NCBI RefSeq assembly: GCF_016650695.1
Contig: NZ_JAEKFH010000003.1
Location: forward strand, 2,190,001-2,254,000
Origin: Pseudomonas sp. TH41
GTDB taxonomy: Bacteria > Pseudomonadota > Gammaproteobacteria > Pseudomonadales > Pseudomonadaceae
Length of the DNA stretch: 64,000 nucleotides
Direction of reading: 5' to 3'
Shown here: positions 1 to 9,622 of the stretch, piece after piece
Position numbering within the stretch: position 1 is the first letter of the stretch
Layout: every line of letters begins with the position of its first letter
Made by a program: the position numbers and the translations under genes
The notes under the pieces: generated by a model
What the model was told of the DNA's origin: nothing
The model's database searches: none
Seen by the model: only the letters and a program-made list of their open reading frames with translations

Positions 1-502
1 GCGCGCCCGTGGAGTCGAGGATGCGTTTGTTATCGATCTCCACACCGGGCAGGGGAGTGGGCTCGGAGCCCGTGGCAATGATGATGTCCTTGGCGCTCAG
101 CTCGGTCTTGCCGCCCAGGCTGTCGGTTACCGTGACTTTACCCGGCCCGTCGATATGGCCCCAGCCCTTGATCCAGTCGACCTTGTTTTTGCGAAACAGA
201 AACTCGATGCCTTTGGTCAGCCCGCTGACGCTTTCATCCTTCTCTTTCATCATTTGGACGAGGTTGAGGGTAGGTTTGACTTCAATCCCCAGGTTGGCGA
301 ATTCCGTACCCATGGCCGCGTCGTAGAGTTCGGAGGCGTGCAGCAGCGCCTTGGACGGCATGCAACCGACATTCAGGCAGGTGCCGCCGAGTGTGGCGCG
401 TCCTTCCACGCAAGCCGCTTTCAGGCCCAACTGGCCGGCGTGGATGGCTGCGTTGTAACCACCGGGGCCTGCGCCCAGTATCACGACGTCGTAGGTACTC
501 AT
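1..502 (-). CDS. lpd: Dihydrolipoyl dehydrogenase (E3), N-terminal part, cut by window edge
   Basis: FAD-dependent flavoprotein that reoxidises dihydrolipoyl groups of 2-oxoacid dehydrogenase or glycine-cleavage complexes. About 167 residues are present, starting MSTYDVVILGAGPGGYNAA: a Rossmann GxGxxG for FAD near residue 10. The redox-active disulfide motif GGTCLNVGCMPSK follows at about residues 40-52. The start is the ATG at 502-500, preceded on the minus strand by a CAGGAGTAAC Shine-Dalgarno-like stretch. The gene runs off the left edge, so the NAD and dimerisation domains are not visible. Its position beside cfaB and cls matches the P. putida order I remember (lpd-type E3 next to cfaB), which suggests the stand-alone E3 rather than one in a sucAB operon; that paralogue choice is inference. 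Confidence 0.93.
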   Translation of the reverse strand, partial: MSTYDVVILGAGPGGYNAAIHAGQLGLKAACVEGRATLGGTCLNVGCMPSKALLHASELYDAAMGTEFANLGIEVKPTLNLVQMMKEKDESVSGLTKGIEFLFRKNKVDWIKGWGHIDGPGKVTVTDSLGGKTELSAKDIIIATGSEPTPLPGVEIDNKRILDSTGA

Positions 503-668
503 GGCGTTACTCCTGGAGTGAAAGGGAATCGGGCCGGGTCAATGCAGTCCTTCGATAAAAATTACGAACATAATATGTGCGTTCTGAAGCATTTCGGTCA
601 AGGCTTCAGGTAAGCGACAGGTTCAGCGCCTTTAGATAGAGCTTTTTTAGTACAAAAATTTCACTGCT

Positions 669-687
669 TTCGTTATATCGTAACGAA
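669..687. promoter_or_regulatory. Zur-box-like palindrome upstream of the SPFH/P-type ATPase operon
   Basis: The 19-base sequence TTCGTTATATCGTAACGAA has perfect 7-base arms around a 5-base centre. Its core GTTATATCGTAAC fits the known gammaproteobacterial Zur pattern (GTTATA-N-TATAAC type). It closely resembles the core at 14080-14092 (GTTATACTGTAAC). It lies about 35 bases before the first SPFH gene, where a repressor would block transcription. Zur binding is inferred from similarity only. Confidence 0.6.
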
Positions 688-721
688 CTGTGCTGTGAGC
701 AACGATAAACACTGGGGTGGT

Positions 722-2680
722 ATGCAAGTCGATCTCGATGTCGATGGGACGCAAGTAGCCGGGCTGCCGCGCTTTCAGCAGGCGGTTTTTCACGGGCGGC
801 GATTGCGCAGGTTCGCCATTGGCCTGGGCGCTCTCGCGGCGTCAGGCGCAGTGCTGGCGTTTTTTGTCGGGTTGTTTGCAGCGCAATCACTGTGGCCGGC
901 ATTGTTGGTCAATCAGAGCGCCGGCTTGTTGGTGCTGGTTGCCGGCCTGCAATCGGCCTGGTGGATTACCCAGTGGCGCGCAGGGGCGATGAATCCGGTC
1001 GTGCAGGAAATCGTTGCTGCTGAAGCTGATGCCCCTGTGGGTTGGTACGAGCGGCAACTGGATCGGATCAGTCAGCGATGGTTGAACATGCTGGTGCAGA
1101 TCGGCGCCCCGACGTTGTGGCTGGGGGGGTGGGCGCTGTTGACGTTGTTCAGCATCGAACAGGTCTGGAACCTCACACTGCCGCCCACCGCGCTGGGCGT
1201 GTCGGCCAGTGTCGGTGCTGCGCTGTCGTTATTGCTGGCCTTCGGCTTGCTGGTGCTGGAACGTCAACTGGCCCAGGAAAACCTGGCGCAATGGCCGGAA
1301 GCAGGGCCGTTGGCACAACTGACTCGTGTGGCGATCATTTGCCTGGTGCTCAGCGCTTTGTGCCTGTTGTTCGCTAGCGAAACCTCGGTCTGGCCGGTGC
1401 GTCTGGCCGTGCTGATCGGCCTGCTGCCGGGCTTGGTCGCGGTCGAATTGCTGTTGCGCGCGGTGCTGTCATTGTTCAGTCCCCGGCGAGAACAACTTGA
1501 ACCGACGTTGCTGGCGCGAAGTTTCGTCGCCGACATGCTGCGCTGGCCGCCCCAGCCTCTTCTGGCATTGCAGCACGAATTGCACAATCGCTTCGGCATC
1601 GACCTGCGGCAGATCTGGGCCTTCACTTACATGCGTCGAGCGTTTCTGCCGGTGCTGGCGGTGGTGTCGATTGTCGGCTGGTCGCTCACCGGGATTCACG
1701 AAGTGCCGCTGCAAGGGCGGGGGATCTATGAGCGTTTCGGTAAACCGGTGGAAGTGTTCGGCCCGGGTTTGCACGCAGGTTTGCCTTGGCCGTTGGGCCG
1801 AGTGCTGAGCGTCGAGAATGGCGTGGTCCACGAGTTGGCCACCAGTGTCGGCGAAGCGACGGCACCGACCGTTGCCGAACCGGCAGAAGGCCCGGCACCG
1901 GCGATTGCCAATCGCTTGTGGGACGCTAGTCACGTGAACGACAAGTCCCAGGTCATCGCCAGCAGTCGTGCTGACAAGCAGAGCTTCCAGATCGTCAACA
2001 TGGACGTGCGCTTCGTCTACCGCATTGGTCTGAAGGATCAGGCGGCGATGGCGGCAACCTACAACAGCGCCGACGTACCGACGCTGATTCGCAGCACCGC
2101 CAGCCGGATTCTGGTTCACGACTTTGCTTCGCGCACCCTCGACGGCTTGCTTGGCGAGGACAGGGTAGGGCTGGCCGAGGAGATCGGACGCGCGGTGCAG
2201 GCGGACCTGCAAAAACTCGACAGCGGCGTAGAAATTCTCGCCACCGTGGTCGAGGCGATTCACCCACCCGCTGGTGCGGCCAATGCTTATCACGGCGTGC
2301 AGGCGGCGCAGATTGGCGCCCAGGCATTGATCTCCCGCGAGCGCGGGGCGGCGGCAGAGGCCACCAATCAGGCGCAGTTGCAGGCCAGCATCGCCCGTGA
2401 TCAAGCGACGGCCAGCGCCCGGGAAATCAACGCCACCGCCCAAGCGGCGGACCTGCGCTTCAGCGCCGAACAAAAGGCCTACGCCAGCGCCGGCCAGGCC
2501 TTTGTGCTGGAACAATACTTCAGCCAACTTTCCCAGGGCCTGGCCAGCGCCAGGTTGCTGGTTCTCGACCATCGTCTGGGCGGCAGCAGCAACGCGCCGA
2601 CCATCGACCTCCGTACGTTCACGCTGCCGGCTGACCCTGCGCCAGCGCGTAAAACCGCTCAGCCAGGAGCTGCCAATTGA
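722..2680 (+). CDS. Polytopic SPFH (HflK-like) membrane protein, first gene of metal ATPase operon
   Basis: About 652 residues. The first ~320 residues hold roughly seven hydrophobic segments (for example IGLGALAASGAVLAFFVGLF and the stretch before VPLQGRGIYERFG). An SPFH/band-7 domain follows (about residues 315-540), then an Ala/Gln-rich helical tail typical of the family (about 540-600). HflK-type SPFH proteins assemble ring-like membrane cages, but canonical HflK has one membrane segment, so this polytopic form is distinct. ATG at 722 follows GGGGTGG. A GTG at 695 in the same frame would add nine residues. The stop overlaps the next start by 4 bases, so the genes are translationally coupled. 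Exact role unknown; context implies metal transport support. Confidence 0.8.
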   Translation: MQVDLDVDGTQVAGLPRFQQAVFHGRRLRRFAIGLGALAASGAVLAFFVGLFAAQSLWPALLVNQSAGLLVLVAGLQSAWWITQWRAGAMNPVVQEIVAAEADAPVGWYERQLDRISQRWLNMLVQIGAPTLWLGGWALLTLFSIEQVWNLTLPPTALGVSASVGAALSLLLAFGLLVLERQLAQENLAQWPEAGPLAQLTRVAIICLVLSALCLLFASETSVWPVRLAVLIGLLPGLVAVELLLRAVLSLFSPRREQLEPTLLARSFVADMLRWPPQPLLALQHELHNRFGIDLRQIWAFTYMRRAFLPVLAVVSIVGWSLTGIHEVPLQGRGIYERFGKPVEVFGPGLHAGLPWPLGRVLSVENGVVHELATSVGEATAPTVAEPAEGPAPAIANRLWDASHVNDKSQVIASSRADKQSFQIVNMDVRFVYRIGLKDQAAMAATYNSADVPTLIRSTASRILVHDFASRTLDGLLGEDRVGLAEEIGRAVQADLQKLDSGVEILATVVEAIHPPAGAANAYHGVQAAQIGAQALISRERGAAAEATNQAQLQASIARDQATASAREINATAQAADLRFSAEQKAYASAGQAFVLEQYFSQLSQGLASARLLVLDHRLGGSSNAPTIDLRTFTLPADPAPARKTAQPGAAN

Positions 2681-3717
2681 GCCAGTCGCATACTCACGAT
2701 CACGATGACCACACTGGCCACGATCACAGCCATGGCGGGCATCACCACGGCCATCACCATCACCACCACGGCGATCCGCAAGAGGCTGGCCCATTTCCGT
2801 GGCGACGCATGGGTTGGGCGGTGTTGCTAGTGGCGTTCGCCCTCGCGGCGGCGAGTCTGGTGCAAGTGCGGTCGGGGGAGGCCACAGTGATCACGCGCTT
2901 TGGCAATCCGTCCCGGGTGTTGCTGGAGCCAGGGCTTGGCTGGCGCTGGCCTGCTCCGTTTGAAGCAGCGATACCTGTCGATCTGAGGTTGCGCACCACC
3001 TCCAGCGGTTTGCAGGACGTGGGTACGCGGGACGGTTTGCGCATCATCGTTCAGGCCTATGTCGCCTGGCAGGTGCAGGGCGATCCGGACAATGTGCAGC
3101 GCTTCATGCGCGCGGTGCAAAATCAGCCGGACGAGGCGGCGCGGCAGATTCGCACTTTTGTAGGCTCGGCGCTGGAAACTACCGCCAGCAGTTTTGATCT
3201 GGCCAACCTGGTGAACACCGATGCCAATCAGGTGCACATCGCCGATTTTGAAGCACAGCTAAGACAGCAGATTGATCAGCAGCTGTTGACCACTTACGGC
3301 GTGCGCGTGCTGCAAGTCGGGATTGAACGCCTGACATTGCCATCGGTAACCCTCACGGCCACCGTCGATCGCATGCGCGCCGAGCGTGAAACAATCGCCA
3401 CCGAGCGCACCGCCATCGGCAAGCGTGAAGCGGCGCAGATCCGTTCCGCCGCCGAGCGTGACGCACGAATCGTACAAGCCGATGCGACGGTAAAAGCGGC
3501 GGACATCGAAGCACAATCTCGCGTCGAAGCCGCGCAGATCTACGGCCGCGCCTATGCCGGCTCGCCGCAGCTCTACAATTTGCTGCGCTCCCTCGACACC
3601 TTGGGCACCATCGTTACGCCCGGCACAAAACTGATTTTGCGCACGGATGCTGCGCCGTTCCGGGTGTTGGTCGACGGTCCGCCGACACTTGATAACAAGT
3701 CCGGGTCGCAGCCATGA
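2677..3717 (+). CDS. SPFH (HflC-like) protein with His-rich N-terminal tail
   Basis: 346 residues starting at TTG, chosen because AGGAG lies 7 bases upstream and the TTGA overlap couples it to the preceding gene. Residues 5-31 contain about 17 histidines interleaved with Asp and Gly, a likely metal-binding tail. A membrane helix follows at about residues 45-66, then an SPFH domain with the typical VITRFGNPSRVL start and a helical RER/EAE-rich C-terminus. In HflC-type topology the short N-terminus faces the cytoplasm, which would place the His tail next to the metal entry site of the P-type ATPase encoded two genes downstream. That placement is inference. Usual HflC proteins lack such a tail. 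Confidence 0.85.
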   Translation: MSQSHTHDHDDHTGHDHSHGGHHHGHHHHHHGDPQEAGPFPWRRMGWAVLLVAFALAAASLVQVRSGEATVITRFGNPSRVLLEPGLGWRWPAPFEAAIPVDLRLRTTSSGLQDVGTRDGLRIIVQAYVAWQVQGDPDNVQRFMRAVQNQPDEAARQIRTFVGSALETTASSFDLANLVNTDANQVHIADFEAQLRQQIDQQLLTTYGVRVLQVGIERLTLPSVTLTATVDRMRAERETIATERTAIGKREAAQIRSAAERDARIVQADATVKAADIEAQSRVEAAQIYGRAYAGSPQLYNLLRSLDTLGTIVTPGTKLILRTDAAPFRVLVDGPPTLDNKSGSQP

Positions 3718-4772
3718 GTTTGGTTCCACGTGGAACAAATGAGTTAAGCAGCCCCTGGATTCAGGCCGGGCGTTTGGCCTTTCTCGCGTTGTACGCGGTG
3801 ACGGTGTTGGCGGCTTTGGTGTGGGCGGTCTCCAATGTGCGGCAGATCGACCCGCAGAATCGTGCGGTGGTGTTGCACTTCGGCGCGCTGGATCGCATTC
3901 AAAATGCGGGGTTGCTATTGGCGTGGCCGCGACCGTTTGAGCAGGTGATTTTGCTGCCTGCGGCGGACCGGGTGATTGAGCGTCGGGTGGAAAATCTGCT
4001 GCGCTCGGATGCCGCGTTGCAGGCCGATCGAGTGTCGAGTTTTGCCACGCCAATCAGCGATGCGCTTGCCGGCTCCGGCTACTTGCTGACCGGCGACGCA
4101 GGTGTGGTGCAACTGGATGTGCGGGTGTTCTACAAGGTGACTGAACCGTATGCGTTCGTTCTTCAAGGCGAGCACGTACTGCCGGCGCTGGATCGATTGG
4201 TCACCCGCAGCGCGGTGGCGCTCACTGCTGCGCGTGATCTGGACACCATTTTGGTCGCCCGTCCGGAACTGCTCGGCGCCGATAACCAGGCCGCCGAAAG
4301 ACGTGAACGGCTGCGTGGCGATTTGGTGCAAGGCATCAATCAACGTCTGGCCGAATTGACAGCGACAGGGCAGGGGCTCGGGATTGAGGTGGTGCGAGTC
4401 GATGTGCAATCGAGTTTGCCTGGCCCGGCGGTCAATGCCTTCAACGCTGTTCTGACGGCCAGTCAACAAGCCGACAAAGCCGTGGCCAATGCGCGTACTG
4501 AAGCCGAAAAACTGACTCAGACCGCCAACGAGCAAGCCGACCGAGCGCTGCAAGTCGCCCATGCACAAGCGAGTGAACGATTGGCCAAGGCCTCGGCCGA
4601 CACGGCCACCGTGTTAAGTCTGGCCAAGGCACAACAGCAAGGCACTGACCCGCAAATGCTGCTGCGCATTTACCGCGAGCGGATGCCGAAAATCCTCGGT
4701 CAGGCCGGCTCGGTGACCACGGTCAATCCGAAAGACGATTCCCGCCTGATCATTCAGGGAGCTGCACAATGA
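3714..4772 (+). CDS. Third SPFH (HflK/HflC-like) protein of the metal ATPase operon
   Basis: 352 residues. One membrane helix at about residues 20-42 is followed by an SPFH domain (VRQIDPQNRAVVLHFGALD at its start) and a C-terminal segment rich in Ala, Gln and Glu, as in band-7 proteins that oligomerise through coiled coils. The ATG overlaps the previous stop and its own stop overlaps the ATPase start by 4 bases, so four genes form one translational unit. HflK-HflC pairs normally modulate FtsH, but the canonical hflKC locus lies elsewhere (near hflX in Pseudomonas). Here the partner is more likely the ATPase; this is inference from gene order. Confidence 0.82.
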   Translation: MSLVPRGTNELSSPWIQAGRLAFLALYAVTVLAALVWAVSNVRQIDPQNRAVVLHFGALDRIQNAGLLLAWPRPFEQVILLPAADRVIERRVENLLRSDAALQADRVSSFATPISDALAGSGYLLTGDAGVVQLDVRVFYKVTEPYAFVLQGEHVLPALDRLVTRSAVALTAARDLDTILVARPELLGADNQAAERRERLRGDLVQGINQRLAELTATGQGLGIEVVRVDVQSSLPGPAVNAFNAVLTASQQADKAVANARTEAEKLTQTANEQADRALQVAHAQASERLAKASADTATVLSLAKAQQQGTDPQMLLRIYRERMPKILGQAGSVTTVNPKDDSRLIIQGAAQ

Positions 4773-6679
4773 CCACCCAAACCGCCGCCTCACCGAGCAT
4801 GTTGTCCTCGGCTGAACAACGCAGCGCCGCCCGCCAACTGACGCTGGCGATGCTCGCACTGGGCTTGCTCGCGCTCGGCCTGATATGGCGCTGGCTGTCG
4901 CCGGAACAGACCGGCGTCAGCCAACTGCTGTTGGGTTTTGCTTCCGTGTTGGTGGCCGTGCCGGTCATGCGCTCGGCCTGGTACAGCCTGCGTTTTCCAA
5001 GCTTGCACGGGATCACCGATCAGTTGATCGCTCTCGCCTTGCTGGGCGCTTGGGCCATGGGCGATCTGCTCACGGCTGCCTTGCTGCCGATCATCATGAT
5101 CTTCGGCCACGTGCTGGAAGAGCGCAGCGTGATCGGTTCCCAGGAAGCCATTCACGCGCTGGGCAAACTGACGCGCAGCCATGCGCGCAAGATTCAGGCA
5201 GACGGCTCCATCGTTGAAGTCGACAACAGCACGCTCAAGGCGGGTGATCAGGTCGAGGTGCGCGCGGGTGATCGGGTGCCGGCGGATGGTCGGGTGTTGA
5301 CCGGTCAGGCGAGCCTGGACACAGCTTCGATTACCGGCGAATCGGTGCCGATGGAGGCGAGCGTTGGTCTGCCAGTTTTCGGCGGGGCGATCAACCTCGA
5401 CGGTCTGTTGCGCATTGAAGTGACGCGCACCGGCAACGAATCGACCCTTGGCAAAGTTATCGCGCTGATGCAGAGCGCCGAACGCTCCAAGCCGCCGATC
5501 ACGCGTTTGTTGGAACGCTATGCGGGCAGTTACATGGTGCTGGTGTTGTTGCTGGCCGCGGTGACCTGGTTTATCACTAACGATGCCCAGGCCATGCTCG
5601 CGGTGTTGGTGGCGGCCTGTCCTTGTGCGCTGGTGTTGTCGGCACCGGCCACGGCGATTGCCGGTGTGGCCGTGGCGGCGCGTCACGGGATTCTGATTCG
5701 CAGCTCAGCGTTCCTCGAAGAGTTGGCAGACCTGACTTCGCTGGTGGTCGACAAGACGGGAACCCTGACTTTCGGCACCTTGCGCTTGCAGTCCATCGAC
5801 AGCCCGCTGGAGGATCGCAGTGAGGTCCTGAAACTGGCTGCCAGCCTCGGCTCTGCCAGCAGCCATCCGGTCAGTCGTGCGCTTGCGGGATTGGTGACTC
5901 AGGAACATTTTCTGCTGCTCTCGGACATTCACGAGCGTCAGGGTTTGGGCGTGGTAGCAATGACGGGGCAGGGCGAGGCGGCGCTCGGGCGACCGGAGTT
6001 GTTCGCGCAATTGGGCATCGCCACGTCGAGCGTCCCCGACCACGATGGACCGATTGCCGGGCTGGCACTCAACGGAGAATTCCTGGCGTGGCTGTTGCTG
6101 GCCGATAGCGTCAAACCCGAAGCGCGATTTGCCTTGAGCGAGTTGCGTGAACTGGGGTTGGGACGGCAGTTGTTGCTGACGGGTGACCGGCAAAGTGTTG
6201 CTCACACCTTGGCGCTGGATGTCGGCATCAGCGACGTTGAAGCCCAAGCGCTGCCCGAAGACAAACTCAATCGCGTGCTAAAAGAAATCGGCAGTGGCTT
6301 CCGGCCAATGGTGGTGGGCGATGGCATCAACGATTCGCTGGCCCTTAAGGCCGGTGTGGTCGGCGTGGCGATGGGGGCGGGCGGAGCAGATATCGCATTG
6401 GCCTCGGCCGACATCGTGCTGATCGGCAGTGACTTGCGCCGGCTCGGGACGTGTGTGCGTTTGAGTCGCCAATGCCGGCAGACCCTGCAGGTCAACGTGA
6501 TCATTGGTCTGGGCTGGACGCTAGCAATCGTCGCCTTCGCTGCGTTCGGCTGGCTCGGTGCGGCGGGGGCGATGATCGCTGCGTTGTTGCACAACTTCAG
6601 CACGTTGTTGGTGTTGGGCAACGCCGGGCGTTTACTCAGGTTTCAAGAGCCCTTGCTGAAGTTGAAGGACGAGATCTGA
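4769..6679 (+). CDS. P1B-type heavy-metal ATPase lacking N-terminal metal-binding domain (HmtA-like candidate)
   Basis: 636 residues with all core P-type motifs: TGES in the actuator domain, ACPCALV (the CPC transmembrane metal site of Cu/Zn/Cd pumps), DKTGTLT phosphorylation site, SSHP in the nucleotide domain, and GDGINDSLAL. Eight membrane helices are arranged as in P1B pumps. No CxxC or His-rich domain precedes the first helix, unlike ZntA/CopA. The His-rich SPFH protein upstream could supply metal in trans. The Zur-box-like site in front of the operon argues for zinc acquisition or distribution rather than efflux. P. aeruginosa HmtA is a known importing P-type ATPase, and I recall it sitting beside similar genes, so HmtA-like is my best guess; direction of transport is not proven. 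Confidence 0.9.
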   Translation: MTTQTAASPSMLSSAEQRSAARQLTLAMLALGLLALGLIWRWLSPEQTGVSQLLLGFASVLVAVPVMRSAWYSLRFPSLHGITDQLIALALLGAWAMGDLLTAALLPIIMIFGHVLEERSVIGSQEAIHALGKLTRSHARKIQADGSIVEVDNSTLKAGDQVEVRAGDRVPADGRVLTGQASLDTASITGESVPMEASVGLPVFGGAINLDGLLRIEVTRTGNESTLGKVIALMQSAERSKPPITRLLERYAGSYMVLVLLLAAVTWFITNDAQAMLAVLVAACPCALVLSAPATAIAGVAVAARHGILIRSSAFLEELADLTSLVVDKTGTLTFGTLRLQSIDSPLEDRSEVLKLAASLGSASSHPVSRALAGLVTQEHFLLLSDIHERQGLGVVAMTGQGEAALGRPELFAQLGIATSSVPDHDGPIAGLALNGEFLAWLLLADSVKPEARFALSELRELGLGRQLLLTGDRQSVAHTLALDVGISDVEAQALPEDKLNRVLKEIGSGFRPMVVGDGINDSLALKAGVVGVAMGAGGADIALASADIVLIGSDLRRLGTCVRLSRQCRQTLQVNVIIGLGWTLAIVAFAAFGWLGAAGAMIAALLHNFSTLLVLGNAGRLLRFQEPLLKLKDEI

Positions 6680-6869
6680 ATGATTTCAACTTTTTAGAAC
6701 TGTGCGCCGAATTCGTAGTCATCAGAGTGAGGGCATGTCACTTTCGCGAATTCTCAGCGGTTTTGTGGAACGCTGCGAATGATAGAAAACGGCTATTAAA
6801 TCGATAGCCCGCTATTTTTCAAAGATGGTCTACCCTCACATCAGACGTCTGAAACAAGGGGGATTCTCC

Positions 6870-8054
6870 ATGCTCGCGCAACTTCCACCGGCCTTACAGA
6901 ATCTGCAGTTACCGCTTCGCCTGAGACTCTGGGACGGCCATGAATTCAATCTGGGGCCGGCGCCCAGTGTCACTATTGTGGTCAAGGACCCACAAATGGT
7001 TTCCCAGTTCACCCATCCTAGCCTCGACTTGTTAGGGGCGGCGTTTGTCGAAGGCAAACTTGAACTTGAGGGCTCAATCAGCGATGTGATTCGCGTCTGT
7101 GACGAATGGAGCCAGGCACTGCTTGGTGACGATGACAATCAGCCAGTGCGTGTTGTGCACGACAAGGAAACCGACGCCAAAGCGATTTCCTACCACTACG
7201 ACCTTTCCAACGCCTTCTATCAATTGTGGCTCGACAGCGACATGGCGTATTCCTGCGCTTACTTCGAGACCGGCAGCGAAACGCTTGAGCAAGCCCAGCA
7301 GGCCAAATTCCGTCACCTGTGCCGCAAGTTGCGGCTGCAACCGGGTGAGTACTTGCTGGATGTCGGGTGTGGTTGGGGCGGTTTGGCTCGGTATGCGGCT
7401 CGGGAGTTCGGCGCGAAGGTGTTTGGGATCACGCTCAGTAAAGAGCAACTGGCTCTGGCCCGTGAACGGGTGACAGAGGAAGGCCTGGACGATTTGGTGG
7501 AACTGCAACTGCTCGACTACCGCGATCTGCCGCAGGACGGTCGTTTCGACAAGGTGGTGAGTGTCGGTATGTTCGAACACGTTGGCCACGCCAACCTGGC
7601 GCAGTACTGCAAAACCCTGTTCGGCGCGGTGAAAGAGGGCGGTCTGGTGATGAACCACGGGATCACCGCCAAGCACATCGACGGCCGTCCGGTGGGACGC
7701 GGTGCCGGTGATTTCATCGAGAAATACGTGTTCCCCAACGGTGAGCTGCCGCACCTGTCGATGATCGCTGCAGAGATCAGCGACGCGGGGCTGGAGATTG
7801 TCGATGTCGAGAGTCTGCGTCTGCATTACGCGCGGACCCTGGACCACTGGAGTGAGCGTCTGGAAGACAATCTGGAAGCCGCCGCCAAGCAGGTGCCGCA
7901 ACAGGCGTTGCGGATCTGGCGGTTGTACCTGGCGGGGTGCGCTTATGCGTTCGCCAGGGGCTGGATCAATCTGCACCAGATCCTCGCGGTGAAAGCCCAT
8001 GCTGACGGTAGCCATGAGCTGCCCTGGACACGCGACGACATCTATAACCCCTAG
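6870..8054 (+). CDS. cfaB: Cyclopropane-fatty-acyl-phospholipid synthase
   Basis: 394 residues. It transfers a methylene group from S-adenosylmethionine to unsaturated acyl chains of membrane phospholipids, a stationary-phase stress adaptation. Visible motifs are [16 protein letters not shown] (SAM site, about residue 165), YSCAYF, and SVGMFEHVG. Sequence and neighbourhood match P. putida CfaB, as I remember it. The ATG at 6870 is preferred over an in-frame ATG at 6825 because AAGGGGGA sits 7 bases before it. P. putida cfaB is RpoS-dependent; a degenerate CTACCCT at about 6830 could be such a -10, but this is weak. It ends by overlapping the convergent cls gene by 4 bases. Confidence 0.95.
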   Translation: MLAQLPPALQNLQLPLRLRLWDGHEFNLGPAPSVTIVVKDPQMVSQFTHPSLDLLGAAFVEGKLELEGSISDVIRVCDEWSQALLGDDDNQPVRVVHDKETDAKAISYHYDLSNAFYQLWLDSDMAYSCAYFETGSETLEQAQQAKFRHLCRKLRLQPGEYLLDVGCGWGGLARYAAREFGAKVFGITLSKEQLALARERVTEEGLDDLVELQLLDYRDLPQDGRFDKVVSVGMFEHVGHANLAQYCKTLFGAVKEGGLVMNHGITAKHIDGRPVGRGAGDFIEKYVFPNGELPHLSMIAAEISDAGLEIVDVESLRLHYARTLDHWSERLEDNLEAAAKQVPQQALRIWRLYLAGCAYAFARGWINLHQILAVKAHADGSHELPWTRDDIYNP

Positions 8055-9490
8055 AGAATCGGCGAAATAAGCCGGGCGATCCGCATGCCTACCTGCTGCA
8101 GGCGGTGGGTCTCCCGGCCTTCTTCTTTGGCAATTTCGTGGGCCTGGGCGAAGTCGGCGTTGAGCATCTGTTCCACCTCGGCCGCGAACACACTGTCCAC
8201 CGTCAGCAGCATCACTTCGAAATTCAAGCGGAACGAACGGTTGTCCAGGTTCGCACTGCCGATGGCGCTGATTTCGCTGTCGACCAACACCACCTTCTGA
8301 TGCAGAAACCCGGGCCTGTAGCGGAACACCCGCACGCCGGCGCGTACCGCTTCGAAGGCATACAGGCTGGAAGCGGCGTAGACGATTCGGTGATCTGGCC
8401 GGGATGGCAGCAGCAGTCGCACATCCACACCGCGCAGAACTGCCAGCCTAAGGGCCGCGAACACGGCTTCGTCGGGTATGAAATAAGGGCTGGTGATCCA
8501 CACCCGTTCTGTCGCCGCGTGGATGGCTTCGACGAAGAATAACGAACAGGTTTCGTAGGCGTCTGCCGGCCCACTGGCGAGCAACTGGCAAAGTACCCCG
8601 TCGTCCGGATAAACGTCCGGCAAGATCAGCGGCGGTAATGAGCGAGCGGCCCAGAACCAGTCTTCGGCGAAGGATTCCTGCATGCAGGCCACCACCGGTC
8701 CGCGCACTTGCACGTGAGTATCGCGCCACGGCGCCAGGGGCGGATTCTCGCCCATGTATTCGTCGCCCACGTTGTGTCCGCCGACGAAGCCCAGCACCCC
8801 GTCCACCACCACAATCTTGCGGTGGTTGCGGAAGTTCACCTGAAACCGATTGAGCCAGCCGCTCCGCGTTGCGAAGGCTTTGACCTCGACGCCAGCGTCT
8901 CGCAATGTTTGCACATAGCTGTGGGGCAGGGTGTGACTGCCGATTCGGTCGTACAACAAGTAAACGGCCACGCCTTCGGCGGCCTTTTTCAGCAGCAGGT
9001 TTTGCAATCGTTGGCCGAGGCGGTCGTCGTGGACGATGAAGAACTGAATCAGCACGGCTTCTTTGGCGCAGCTGATCGCTTCGAAAATGGCCTCGAAAGT
9101 GGCCTGGCCGTTGATCAGCAATCGCACCTCGTTGTTCGCCAGACACGGCATGCGTCCAAGCTTTGGCATGGCCCTTAAAGACGCGTAAGCGTTGGAAGCG
9201 CGCGCTGTCAGCGCCTCTTCTACCCACGGGCGCCAGTTCAGCTCGGAAATGGCCTTGCGCATTTCTTCGTTGGCGGTCCGTCGAGCCTTGATGTAACCAT
9301 CAAACGTACTGCGGCCGAAGACCAGGTACGGAATGAGCGTCAGGTAAGGAATGAACAGCAGCGACAGAGCCCAGGCGATCGAGCCCTGCGCGGTGCGGAC
9401 GGTGAGCACGGCGTGGATGGCAGCGATCAGGCCCAGCGAGTGAAGCAGTGCAATCGTGTAGCCGAAAATGTGTGGTCCAAAATAATCCAT
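8051..9490 (-). CDS. cls: Cardiolipin synthase (phospholipase D family)
   Basis: 479 residues. It condenses phosphatidylglycerol molecules to cardiolipin at the inner membrane. Two N-terminal membrane helices (about residues 8-60) precede two PLD repeats with HKD motifs: HRKIVVVDG near residue 220 and HQKVVLVD near residue 400, each followed by G-G/S-x-N ([15 protein letters not shown]). Length is typical of ClsA. It converges with cfaB with a 4-base overlap. Both act on membrane phospholipids, and this pairing is conserved in Pseudomonas as I recall. Confidence 0.95.
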   Translation of the reverse strand: MDYFGPHIFGYTIALLHSLGLIAAIHAVLTVRTAQGSIAWALSLLFIPYLTLIPYLVFGRSTFDGYIKARRTANEEMRKAISELNWRPWVEEALTARASNAYASLRAMPKLGRMPCLANNEVRLLINGQATFEAIFEAISCAKEAVLIQFFIVHDDRLGQRLQNLLLKKAAEGVAVYLLYDRIGSHTLPHSYVQTLRDAGVEVKAFATRSGWLNRFQVNFRNHRKIVVVDGVLGFVGGHNVGDEYMGENPPLAPWRDTHVQVRGPVVACMQESFAEDWFWAARSLPPLILPDVYPDDGVLCQLLASGPADAYETCSLFFVEAIHAATERVWITSPYFIPDEAVFAALRLAVLRGVDVRLLLPSRPDHRIVYAASSLYAFEAVRAGVRVFRYRPGFLHQKVVLVDSEISAIGSANLDNRSFRLNFEVMLLTVDSVFAAEVEQMLNADFAQAHEIAKEEGRETHRLQQVGMRIARLISPIL

Positions 9491-9622
9491 GGGGGCAGCC
9501 TTGCTCCTGAAGATTCAGTGCTTAACAGACCATGTTCCGTGCAGAATGTCGCTATTTAATTGGCCCATGAACCGATGCTGACGGCTGACGTCTAACGGCC
9601 ACTATTGATCAGGAGTTACTCG

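Noticed and set aside
1469..2794. 441-residue open frame antisense to the first SPFH gene
   Set aside because: No ribosome site or domain, and it overlaps a gene with a recognised domain and operon coupling.
722..3717. First two SPFH genes as the canonical hflK-hflC pair
   Set aside because: They are polytopic and His-tailed variants, part of a metal ATPase operon, and hflX, miaA or hfq are not next to them.
4769..6679. Zinc/cadmium export ATPase (ZntA/CadA)
   Set aside because: No N-terminal metal domain and no MerR/ArsR gene nearby. The Zur-like site and operon partners point instead to acquisition, though direction is unproven.
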